Assembly (NCBI GenBank): GCA_032718475.1
Contig: JAUCBJ010001297.1
Location: forward strand, 60,824-124,823
Source: Nemertoderma westbladi
Lineage: Eukaryota > Xenacoelomorpha > Nemertodermatida > Nemertodermatidae
Reading direction: 5' to 3'
DNA length: 64,000 nucleotides
Below the pieces are notes generated by a model that worked only from the letters and a program-made list of their open reading frames with translations, made no database searches and was not told the origin of the DNA. The translations under genes and the position numbers were made by a program. Positions 42,763 through 52,306 of this stretch are shown here, piece by piece. Position 1 is the stretch's first letter; each line of letters begins with the position of its first letter.

Positions 42763-42763
42763 A

Positions 42764-43655
42764 GGTGTTACTTAGATTTCGAAATGGGAAACACGCCTTC
42801 ACGTGTGACATAGAAGGCATGTTCAACCAAGTCCGTGTAACGGAAGAAGATAGCGACAGTCAACGCTTCTTATGGTATAACGGCGAAGAAGAACCGCCGA
42901 TAATACCAGCATATAAGATGATAGTACAGAACATGGGGGCCAAGTCGTCTTCATTTACGACGACTATGGCAGTGAGAGACACAGTAAAGGCGAAGGAAGA
43001 TAGATACAGCAGTAGGGCCGTCGATATGATTCGACGCGGCTTCTACGTAGACGACGGAATGGAGTCTGGAAATACGGTTAAGGAGATACTGGATACAGGG
43101 CGCGAGGTTCGCGACATCCTAAAAGGATCCGGCTTTAACCTGACCAAATTCCAATCCAGTTCGGAAGAATTTATCAAAGCCATAGAGGACAGGAAAGCAG
43201 AATCGACCATGGATAATCCCACAACAGCCAAAGGGCAGGACATGGCGATTAATAGAACGGAATCCCAGCAGAAGGCATTGGGAATCGTGTGGGATAGAGA
43301 GACAGACGAACTGAAGTATCAGCTGAGCCAGGAGGGCGCAGACACCCATACGAAGAGGGGCTATGTATCGTATATAGCAAGGATATACGATCCCCTAGGC
43401 CTAGCATCCCCATTATTAGTCACGGGGAAACAGATACTCAAGAGAGTATACAAATTGAAAGATGAGTGGGACGTAGAGGTACCAGAGGAAATCAAGAAAC
43501 AGTGGAGCAAGTGGACAGGAAACTTGGAGAAGATGGGAACATACAACATGCCAAGGGTGTATTTCCCGGATGGGAACATGACGAATCTGGACCTACACAT
43601 GTTCTCCGACGCGTCGTTGGAAGCGTACGGAGCGGCACTCTACTTAGTACAATGA
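42764..43655 (+). CDS. pol: A2 RT and RNase H start, after the Gypsy element
   Basis: Resumes A2 Pol at VLLRFRNGKHAFTCDIEG. RT catalytic motifs are intact (FTCDIEGMFNQV, then GFYVDDGMESGN near 43040-43075). It reaches the first RNase H motif FSDASLEAYGAALYLVQ and then meets TGA at 43653, where A1 has an Arg codon (CGA). The protein would be cut in mid RNase H even without the Gypsy element. Confidence 0.9.
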
Positions 43656-45404
43656 GAGGGGGCTCATAAGCCAAGGCTAGCCTTTAGCAAAGCAAAGTCA
43701 ACGCCGCCAGATTCAGCATCAGTTCCCAAGTTAGAATTGACAGCTGCGAGACTAGGAGTTAGAGCCACAGCCTACCTAGTGGATACTATTCCCAACATAG
43801 TGGAGACGCACTATGTTGGGAATCAGAAGTATCAGAAGGAGAAGAGGGAGATTCAGAGGGAGAAGAGATATACTCCCAGATGGTGAGGGAGATTAGGGAC
43901 GTGCAACCAGGAAGGGAACTGTGCGATAACCCAACGGATAAACTCCTCAGCTACAGTTCTAGTTGGTATAAGACCAAGAAACTAGTGGCGTACTGGAGAG
44001 CCTTCGGGAATTTCCTTGTGGGAGTTGGCAAGGACAAGAAGATCAGAACAACCATAGATCTGGAAGGAGCGGCCAAGGCAGTGATCCGCTATGAACAACG
44101 GAAGAACTACGGCGACGAGGTGGGACGCGTCGGTAACCAACAGCACCTCCGACGGGACAGCGAGCTGATTACGCTGTCGCCACAACTCAATGACGACGGG
44201 ATTCTAGTAATGAATTCTAGGGTGGGATACAACAACAGCATAGTGGTACCACCAAAACCCATCATCATTCCTACAGGATCGCCAATAGTCCACCAGATTA
44301 TATGGGACTCCCACAAATCGATATTGCATGGGGGCACCAACCGAACCCTCGCAGAGATAAGGAGGACCTATTGCGTCAAACAATTAAGAAAGAGGGTTAA
44401 AGCGGTAGTGGGGCAGTGCCAGACCTGCCGACGGGCGAAGAAGGAGCGAGCCGTACAGGAGATGGCGCCACTACCGGCGAGTAGGGTAAGACAGCACGAC
44501 CCGCCATTTACGCATTGCGGTGTGGACATGTTCGGGCCGATAAAGATCAAAGTGATGCGACACACGGAGAAACGCTACGGCATTATCTTCGTATGCAACA
44601 ATACGCGGGCGGTCGGGATAGAACTCGCCCAAGATGCAACCGCATCAGCGTTCATTAATGCCTTAGAAAGGTTTAGGGATCGCAGTGATATACAGCGACA
44701 ACGGCACCAACTTTGTGGGCGCAGAGAGTGAGATGGCAGAGGCCTTGGACATCTTGGAGGGAGAAGAAGTCAGGGCAGCCATGAGAAGACGACAAGTAAA
44801 GTGGGAGAGAAGGACGCCGTATGCACCGCATACACTAGGATGCGTCGAGAGACTGGTGGGCAGTTCAAAGCGTCTAATGACGAAGCTAATGAACACCCAC
44901 ATGGTCACCGAGGATGTCTTACGTACAGTACTTGCGAAGTGCGAGGGGATCATTAATAGCAGACCGCTATATCCGGAGAATGATGACCCTGAGTCACTAG
45001 ACGTGCTAACGCCTAGCCATTTCCTAATGGAGAGGCCAGCGACCATCGATATGCGGGGTGTAGACCCAGATGACATACACTCCCGCCAAAGTTGGAAAGT
45101 CGCTAAAGCAATAAGCGCAGAGTATTGGAGGAGGTGGGTCGAGGAATACCTACCCACACTCCATAAACGAAGCAAGTGGAGGAAGTCAAACAGGGAGTTA
45201 AGAGAGGGAGATCTCGTAATCGTTACGGATGATACCATCATCAACAACCAATGGCGGTTGGCGAGAGTTGTGGGCACCTACTCCGACGAGGATGGAAGAG
45301 TCCGATCGGTAGAAGTGCGGATAGGTGGAAAGATAGGTGCGAAGGACAGAAAAACCTACAGGAGAGCTGTAGGTAAATGCTGTCTATTAGAAGGGGCACC
45401 TTAG
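43656..45404 (+). pseudogene. pol: A2 RNase H remainder and integrase, several lesions
   Basis: After the stop at 43653 the frame continues to about 43808, then a deletion of roughly 270 bases relative to A1 (about 8570-8840) removes the rest of RNase H; a hairpin marks the join. The integrase N-part (HHCC: HQIIWDSHKSILHGG..CQTC) and first catalytic Asp (HCGVDMFGP) are open at 43880-44684. A 17-base deletion between short CGCA repeats near 44684 shifts frame just before the second Asp. The rest (YSDNGTNFVG, GCVERLVGSS and the DUF5641-like tail) is open at 44685-45404. Confidence 0.88.
43788..43823. repeat. Perfect 15-bp inverted repeat at a deletion join
   Basis: ATTCCCAACATAGTG (43788-43802), six-base loop, then its exact reverse complement (43809-43823). 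A1 has the left arm but not the right, so the right arm was copied back from the left during the deletion. Confidence 0.92.
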
Positions 45405-46658
45405 CAGAGTTAGAGAAAAGTTTAGTCGTCCAAGTTTTGGACTGAGGGGGGTGGGATTGAGGGCGAGACGCCCTTTCCACATATAAAATTTGAAAAATAA
45501 AATAAAAATAAAATAATAGTTAGTTAGTAGGTACGTAGTACCTAGAGTTAGTTAGTTAGTTAGGAGGTACGTAGTACCGCCAGCTAGAGAGTTAGTTAGA
45601 GGGTACGTAAGTACCGTTAGTTAGTTAGTTAGTTAGGAGGTACGTAGTACCGCCAGCTAGAGAGTTAGTTAGAGGGTACGTAAGTACCGTTAGTTAGTTA
45701 GTTAGTTAGGAGGTACGTAGTACCGCCAGCTAGAGAGTTAGTTAGAGGGTACGTAGTACCGCTAGTTAGTTAGAGTTAGAGGGTACGTAGTACCGCTAGT
45801 TAGCTAGAGTTAGAGGGTACGTAGTACCGATAGTTAGTTAGAGAGTTAGAGGGTACGTAGTACCGATAGTTAGTTAGAGAGTTAGAGGGTACGTAGTACC
45901 GATAGTTAGTTAGAGAGTTAGAGGGTACGTAGTACCGTTAGTTAGAGAAGAGTTAGAGGGTACGTAGTACCGTTAGTTAGAGGAGAGTTAGAGGGTACGT
46001 AGTACCGTTAGTTAGTTAGTTAGAATTAGAGTTAGAGGGTACGTAGTACCGTTAGTTAGAGAAGAGTTAGAGGGTACGTAGTACCGTTAGTTAGAGGAGA
46101 GTTAGAGGGTACGTAGTACCGTTAGTTAGTTAGAATTAGAGTTAGAGGGTACGTAGTACCGTTAGTTAGAAGAGAGAGAGTAAGAGGTAAAAGGGGTATA
46201 TAAGATATAGATATTAGTTAGCAGTTAGTAGCGAGAGGGGGCATATGAGTACAGCTGGATAAATCGTGTGGCCACACGACACATACTGCTGTACTGCATA
46301 GACCCACGGAGTAGGCCAGAATGTGGATTAGAGAATAGAATAATCCATAGGCAGTAGTAAGTAGTAGGACAGTAGAATCAAAGTAAATAAATAAATAAAT
46401 AGAATAGGGCTGAAAGTTGTAAAATAGTGGCAACAAAAGGGAAGTTATTCTAGAACACAATAAAAGTAACGGACAGAAATTGTAAATTACGCTCATTTAC
46501 TAGCTTCAAAATTAATTAAGAATAATTTAGGTTAAAAAGGCGCAGTTAAGTAGGAAATAGGCCATTATCGAACTGTACAGAACATCCTAGATACATCACT
46601 CATCTGTATTGCGCCTTGGTAAGGCACCACCTTGCAGGTGAGCGAGTGAACGTTCGGA
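45405..46658 (+). other. Pol to ORF3 spacer of A2
   Basis: Same arrangement as in A1: A-rich start, palindromic array, the CATATGAGTACAGCTGG block, the GGATTA / TAATCC stem near 46326, and a GTAAGG-type stem next to CAGGTGAGC before ORF3. Nothing else coding seen. Confidence 0.7.
45525..46165 (+). repeat. Tandem palindromic array (GGTACGTAGTACC) in A2
   Basis: About 18 copies of GGTACGTAGTACC (a few with one inserted A) separated by GTTAGTTAGAG-type spacers at 32-40 bp spacing; twice as many as in A1. Higher-order repetition is visible at 45560-45730. Confidence 0.93.
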
Positions 46659-49136
46659 ATGGCGAGTAAGTTGATCAGAAAGAGAAAGGCGGAGTCAGGA
46701 GGAAAGGAGATACTGGTGGATTTCACCGAGAGGCATCCGGAAGAGAAGACGAGAGGATACTACGAGAGGTTGGAAAGGGGTCACGCGGCACGAGCGCTGC
46801 AGGATCACTTCCGGGAGGCGCACGAACAGCGGCTGGTCGGGACCTACGGGACCCCGTCGCTGGACAACGCGATCTTCCAACACTTCCACTACGTGGTAAA
46901 AGGGGACGAGGCGAAGTTCGGGATTCCGAAATACCCGAGGGAATCACCGAGGAAGGACTGGAAGAGATTCATAGAGTCCGTCAACAGAGGAGGATATATG
47001 ATCCTAGATGACGAGGGAACCGTGGAAGACGAGGCGGGTTCGAGACGAGGAACGGCAGGGTTGGCCAGGACCATACTCCTACATTTGGCCGCGCCAAATG
47101 GGGACATCTTCTTATTCGACCTAGGGACGTATGGGAAGAAGGACGGACCGAAATTAGACCGATTACCGAAAGCGGTACAAGTCTTAGTAAGAGAGAAGTC
47201 GACGACGAAAGTGGGATCGGCGATTCGCGAGGACGCGGAGAGGATCATCGGTCCGGACGCCACCAACCTCCTGGATATGCAGAAAGTCTTTATGGCTATG
47301 ACGGCACCGGATGGATTGGGGGTAGTCGAAAACACAGGCCAATGCGGGGCGGTGGCGATGGGCCAATTATTGGGGCTCGTATGCCACAAACCGATGGACT
47401 GGGGGAAGTTTAGGGAAGAATACGGAGCAGAACTAGCGAACTCGCTAAAGTGGGGAGCGAGACCGGGAAAGCAGGAGGTATATCAGTTCCACAGGGGAGC
47501 GATAAAGGTATATCAGAAGCGATATATCCTGCAGGAGGACTGGATGATGATAAGTTTGCTTAACTTATTCATGACCGTGATTATCGAGAGGGAACCAGGG
47601 GCATTTCTGTTATCGGGATCACCCCTAAGCTACAGGAGAGCCTTTAAAGTGGCCTTTGACGGTCTGGTAGACCACCCGGGGCTGAAGGGCGAGTCGGTGT
47701 ACTACAACAGCCGACATCTGGTAGACGGGGAGACAGATACACCGTATCAGAGATGGGAGCAGCTAGAGACGGATAGACGAGAAGCAAAGCGACTGGAAGA
47801 AGTCGCTAGACGGGAGAGGATAGAAGCAGAGGAGAGGGAAGAGGAGGCCAGGACACAGAGTTACGGCTTCGAGGAACAGGCGGGCCTAGACGAACTTCAT
47901 TGGACTTCGTCAGGGAGTTCGGGGGAGTCTCTAGGGCGAGAATTGGGATGGACGGTGGGATCGCCGAAACAGTCGACGTCGGGGTTGCAAACGATGCCCA
48001 TACCAGCGGGCGCCGAGGGCGACCAACCGCCAAGGAAGTTAAGGGATACCGGGATTGGAGACACTACCGGAAGATGAGGACGACGACGACGAGTTCGGAG
48101 AGATGCCGCCCATCGAGAGGATAGGCCACTCGGACACGGACTGGGTTGGCGGAAGGGTGGTGACGGCCAGTGGGGCGAGGGCCTTCTGGAACAGATCCGG
48201 CAAGCGGACCTGGGTGCACGAGGAGCCGGCGATGGATTTCGCGGGGAGCACCATCAGGTTGGGCGAGCAACCAGGGACGGCACCACGGATAGTATTCGGG
48301 GAGACGATGCCCGAGAGGGGCGGAGAGATCGACGTAGACAGGGAGACCAACGTAGAGAAGTTCGCCTACCAGCGACTCCACAGACCGCGGAGATCGCTTG
48401 GGACGAAAGACGATGTGGGACGGGAGACATTGGTACTCGGCTGCGATTACTGTGGGAGACAAACCCATCGGGAAAGCAGCTGCCTATACCGGTTCCAACA
48501 GGGAACCTTTTGTCTCTACTGCAGAGAACCAAGCCACAGGATGGGGGCATGTCCACGGTTGCATAACCGATGTCCAAAGTGCCACTTTCGGGGACACTAC
48601 GGACGCGAGTGCGACTGGATGAACGACGAGGAGAAGTTCACGAGATTCGAGGAGTGGGCCGACGTCGGGGCCATGACGCGCCAGCGCATGAATGCCCAGG
48701 AGTTCAAGTGGGGTTTCTTCCTTATCAATCAGGAGACTCACATGGAAATCATAAAGCGGAGGCTACCGTTTACCTACCAAGAGGTAGCAACGGCGGCGTC
48801 GTACGCTGGAGTGATGAACACGCAAAGGTATCTGGACAGGTGGACGCCAGAGAACCGAAGGGAGTTTAGGGATTTCTTGGTGGAGCACGTACCAAAGGCA
48901 ATGAAAATGATCCTATGGGACGCCACTAGAGGGAGACAACCGGGCCATTCTGAGGGGCCGGGCGATATCGGGCACTAATAACACCAGCGCCCAAGGAGCC
49001 AACGACCGGGATCAGCAAGGAAGTGGCGGCGAAGGTCCGAAAGCAGAAAGCGGATGATGCCAGAGGAACGGTGATAACCAAGAAACGACCCAGGGAAGAG
49101 GACGCCAGGGGGAACTACCCCCGGAGGAACAGATAG
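46659..49136 (+). pseudogene. A2 ORF3: CCHC-knuckle protein, frameshifted
   Basis: Start ATG at 46659 (MASKLIRKRK). Open to 48077 with strong similarity to A1 ORF3. A deletion of about 66 bases near 48040 removes part of the Ser/Gly linker and shifts frame. The second part (48055-48978) carries the acidic stretch and three perfect CCHC knuckles (CDYCGRQTHRESSC, CLYCREPSHRMGAC, CPKCHFRGHYGREC, near 48444-48612). A 7-base deletion near 48960 shifts the basic tail; the A1-equivalent stop is the TAG at 49134. Knuckle cysteines and histidines are fully kept among three diverged copies, which argues for selection before decay. Confidence 0.86.
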
Positions 49137-49847
49137 GTTCCCAGAGTCGAGGGAGAGAGACTGGGACTTGGACGTGGTACGCCTGGTAGGCGCCGCGTGG
49201 GATGTACGAACTATTAAGTACAAATTCAATTAATGCAAAATAATCATATAAGTGCAATTTGTATGTACGTACATAGTAATTAGTAATCTAGAAATATATA
49301 CGTTCGGAGTAAGTACTATAGTCATACAACCTTTCTCAATTAGCTACTGGGACTGGGGGATAACTGACTATGGCACTATGGACGGGACACCAGACAATTT
49401 CACACTTCTTGAGTGCGACGGCACGAGAGGGGGGGGGGAGATTCGTCAGAAGGGAAGAGACAGTCGAAGTGACGTTGAGGAACGGAATAATAGTGCGGAG
49501 TGCGGAGAGAGTACGGACGCAATTCTAGTGTGGGGGGGAGAGAATAAGAGGCTGAGTGAGGGACGAGGAGGTCCGAGTGTGAGAGAGTTAGAATGAGAGT
49601 GAAGGAGAGATAGGGCGGAAGTGTTGGGGAAACAAAAGTTGCGTGAGAGGTGAGCGCGATCGGCCCGACATGAGACGCCAGGCACACAGGGTAGCGTTAT
49701 CATACCCATAGGGGGCGGCCTGGAAAGCCGACTCCGAGAGAAAAGAATTCCACCCCACACCCGATACTAGATCGGGATCCAGCGGGATTGTAGCGCACTT
49801 TTTTGGTTCATGCTATCTTCTTACCGGGAAGATAGCATGGGGGGGAG
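49137..49847 (+). other. 3' untranslated region, stem-loop and polypurine tract of A2
   Basis: Matches A1 13926-14631. It ends with the ATGCTATCTTC / GAAGATAGCAT stem (49810-49838) and a GGGGGGGAG tract touching the LTR. Confidence 0.8.
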
Positions 49848-50380
49848 TGTTAGCTTATTCAATCCCGCTAACACCCCATAAAGTTATAAGCCGATAAGCA
49901 ATATTGGGAGCCACGAGATTGGGTAATTAACCAACTCGTGCCATCCCAATAAGAATGGGAAGGAAGCACACAATAGAGGGTCAGGGGCCAAACCCCTAAC
50001 CCAGAGAGAACAGGTGGAGTGAACGGGAACACTCCACGGGGCGCCAACAAGGGGGGTATCAACCAATCAGAGGGGGGCAAGGCATCGATTAGGTAGTAAT
50101 TAGGCCAACCGTGTAATATAACCAGTAACCCAATATCAGTAATTCAGTTATCTCAGTGCAGTAGTGCTAGCATAGGTTAATTAGTTTAGATAGGGGAGCA
50201 CGGGACTTTTAGTTACCGTATCCCGCCTTCCATATACTATACAATATATCTATATCTTATACCTTTATTATTATACACCGAACTTCAGAACTCATTATAC
50301 TTTCATTCACTCTTTATACACGGCGGGGACGCGTGAACTAAATACCGGATAAATCGGGATCCCTCCTGGATCCCGTCACA
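49848..50380 (+). repeat. 3' LTR of A2
   Basis: 533 bp. It differs from 31657-32186 by an extra GGG near 50050 and one T-to-A change near 50298. Confidence 0.95.
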
Positions 50381-50453
50381 GCCCCTCCGAATGGCCCTGT
50401 TGTTTCCCCCTAGTGGCGTCCCATAGGATCACTTTCATCGCCCGCAGCACATA
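50381..50453 (-). pseudogene. A4: antisense fragment of family A ORF3, right half
   Basis: Continues 31591-31656 after removal of A2. In reverse it matches the A1 ORF3 tail coding region near 13680-13745. Similarity ends near 50453. Confidence 0.85.
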
Positions 50454-50940
50454 GTAAACATAGTATTACATATATACATAGTAAAGGTGTTGGTTCTTTA
50501 TATTATATTATATTATATTGTTGATATATCTTAATAATAATAAATGGCTGACTTTAATTCGAATTGAATGAATTGAATTTGAATTGAACTCTCTTTTTTA
50601 TTAAAATTATAAAAACATATAAGTAACGAAATTAACAATTTAAATACACTGAAATTGGAACTGCAATAATTATAAATAACCACGACATCAATAAAAAGAG
50701 ATTTAATAATTAAAAGAAAAAGAGGGGAAGACCACCAAGGCAAATTGCACTTATTGGGGGCGCTGCACAGCATCACCAAAAAATTAATATAATGCAAAAA
50801 CATTGTATTACGTACGCAATGAAATAAAAAAAGTTAACTACGATATGTTCATAAAAAGGACGAAAGTATATACATACCAAATAGAAAATAAATAAAAACA
50901 ATCATAATCATGCATGCTAATCAATCGAATCTATTAAAAT
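50454..50940. other. AT-rich stretch without recognised genes
   Basis: TATTA repeats near 50500-50518 and AATTGAA-type repeats near 50557-50590. No supported coding or RNA feature; possibly the 3' tail of the LINE at 50941-51055. Confidence 0.6.
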
Positions 50941-51055
50941 GACAATGTTCTGACAAATTACAAGTATTAAGTTTGTCACAAAAGGACTTAACTAACACTT
51001 ACTGCTTCGACTACGTCACTGGGCAGTGAGTTCCATATTGGCACTACTCTATTGG
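50941..51055 (-). pseudogene. LINE ORF2 C-terminal remnant
   Basis: The minus strand reads NRVVPIWNSLPSDVVEAVSV, then, after a frameshift, KSFCDKLNTCNLSEHC: the typical end of a LINE reverse transcriptase protein. It is interrupted upstream by A3, whose duplicated target would be ATTGG (51051-51055). Its other half would lie beyond the window. Confidence 0.75.
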
Positions 51056-51608
51056 TGTGACGGGATCCACGAAGGATCCCGATTTATCCGGTTTATCAAT
51101 CTACGCGTCCCCGCCGTGTGTGAAAGGTGAAAAGAGTTTGTTGATCGTTGTATATAGTCTCTCGGGTATAATGTATAATAGTATAGATGATATATGTATA
51201 ACTGTATAATTGAATGATAGTAAACGGAAGGCGGGAGACGGTGATTAAAGTCCCGGTACTTCCCTAGCTAAACTAACCTAACTAACACTAAATGATACAC
51301 TGACTAAATGATAGCTGTACTGATAATATATATTGCACGGTTGGCGAAGCTACGTTACTCAGCCGGTGCCTTCCCCCCATTGGCTAATAACCCTGTTGTC
51401 GCCCTTTTACCTTCCCCAGAAGTGTTTCCCTTCACCCCTGCTATTCTCTCTCTTTCAGGGGCGTAACCCCTGACCCCTATTGTGCGTGTATCTCTCCTTC
51501 CCACTTTGTTGGGGTGACACGAGGTTGATATTGGTAATCAACCTCGTGTTCCCAATATTGCTTAATGGCTCACTTTATGGGGTGTTAGCGGAATTGGATA
51601 AGCTAACA
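51056..51608 (-). repeat. 3' LTR of A3
   Basis: 553 bp. Reverse complement begins TGTTAGC and ends GTCACA. It is a third, more diverged LTR subtype that keeps the TGTTAGC / GCTAACA pair and the CGGGATCC / GGATCCCG stem with a different loop. Confidence 0.93.
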
Positions 51609-52306
51609 ATCCCCCCCATGCTATATTCCCAGTGAGAAGATAGCATCCACCTCAAGTGCGCTACAATTCCGCTGGATCCCAATCTAGTATCGGGTGTGGG
51701 GTGGAATTATTTTCTCTCAGAGCCGGCTTTCCAGGCCGCTCCCTATGGGTATGATAAAGCTACCCCGTTTATCTGGCGTCCCGTGTTGGGCCGATCGTGC
51801 ACTCCTCTCACACGACTTTGTTTCCCCAACACTTTCGCCACTTCAACTACACTCTGTTCTCACCCTGACTCTCCTCTACTTCTCCTCACTTCCGCTCTGA
51901 CTCTCTTCCCTGTCCCTCACTCAGCCTCATATTCCTCCCCCCCCCCCACACTTAAATTGCATCCGCACTCTCTCCGCACTATTACTCCGTCTCTCGACCC
52001 CTCTTTGGCTAACCTACTCATCTCTGACAAGTCCCATCCCCCTCTCCTGTGCCGTCGCACTCAGGAAATGTGAAGTCGTCTAGTGCCTCGTTCGTCATAG
52101 TCAGTTCTCCCCAGTCCAGTAGCTAATTGGAAAAGGTTATATGACTATAGTACTTACTTCGAATGTATATATTTTAGTTAGTAGATTACTGATTGCTACG
52201 TACGTACGTACAAATTGCACTTATTTAATTATTTAAATTACTTGAATTTGTACTTAATAGTTCGTACGTTTCGCGTGGTGCCTTCCAGGCATGTTACACC
52301 GAAGTC
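51609..52306 (-). other. 3' untranslated region, stem-loop and polypurine tract of A3
   Basis: Matches A1 13926-14631 in reverse. The purine tract (plus-strand CCCCCCC at 51611-51617) lies one or two bases from the LTR, with the stem ATGCTAT...ATAGCAT at 51618-51646, one pair mismatched. Confidence 0.8.

Larger units (their letters stand above)
37770..42767 (+). mobile_element. Ty3/Gypsy (Mag-like) element inside A2
   Basis: 4.99-kb LTR element with identical ~152-bp terminal repeats (37775 and 42612), inserted in A2 RT with an AGGTG target duplication (37770-37774, 42763-42767; the LTR end is ambiguous by one base). It has a primer site TGGCGACGAGGAT at 37927, a repeat-rich leader, and gag-pol in the order CCHC, protease, RT, RNase H, integrase. 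Mag-like assignment rests on the two-knuckle Gag, short LTRs and this primer site. Confidence 0.93.
31657..50380 (+). mobile_element. BEL/Pao family A copy A2, with nested Gypsy element
   Basis: Full-length family A element of about 13.7 kb without its 4.99-kb Gypsy passenger (37775-42763). LTRs of 530 and 533 bp differ by one substitution and one 3-bp insertion, so the insertion is very recent. Yet the body has many lesions: stops at 33059 and 36626, frame changes at poly-G tracts, a stop at 43653, a deletion with snap-back hairpin near 43800, a 17-bp deletion in integrase near 44684, and deletions in ORF3. Confidence 0.95.
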
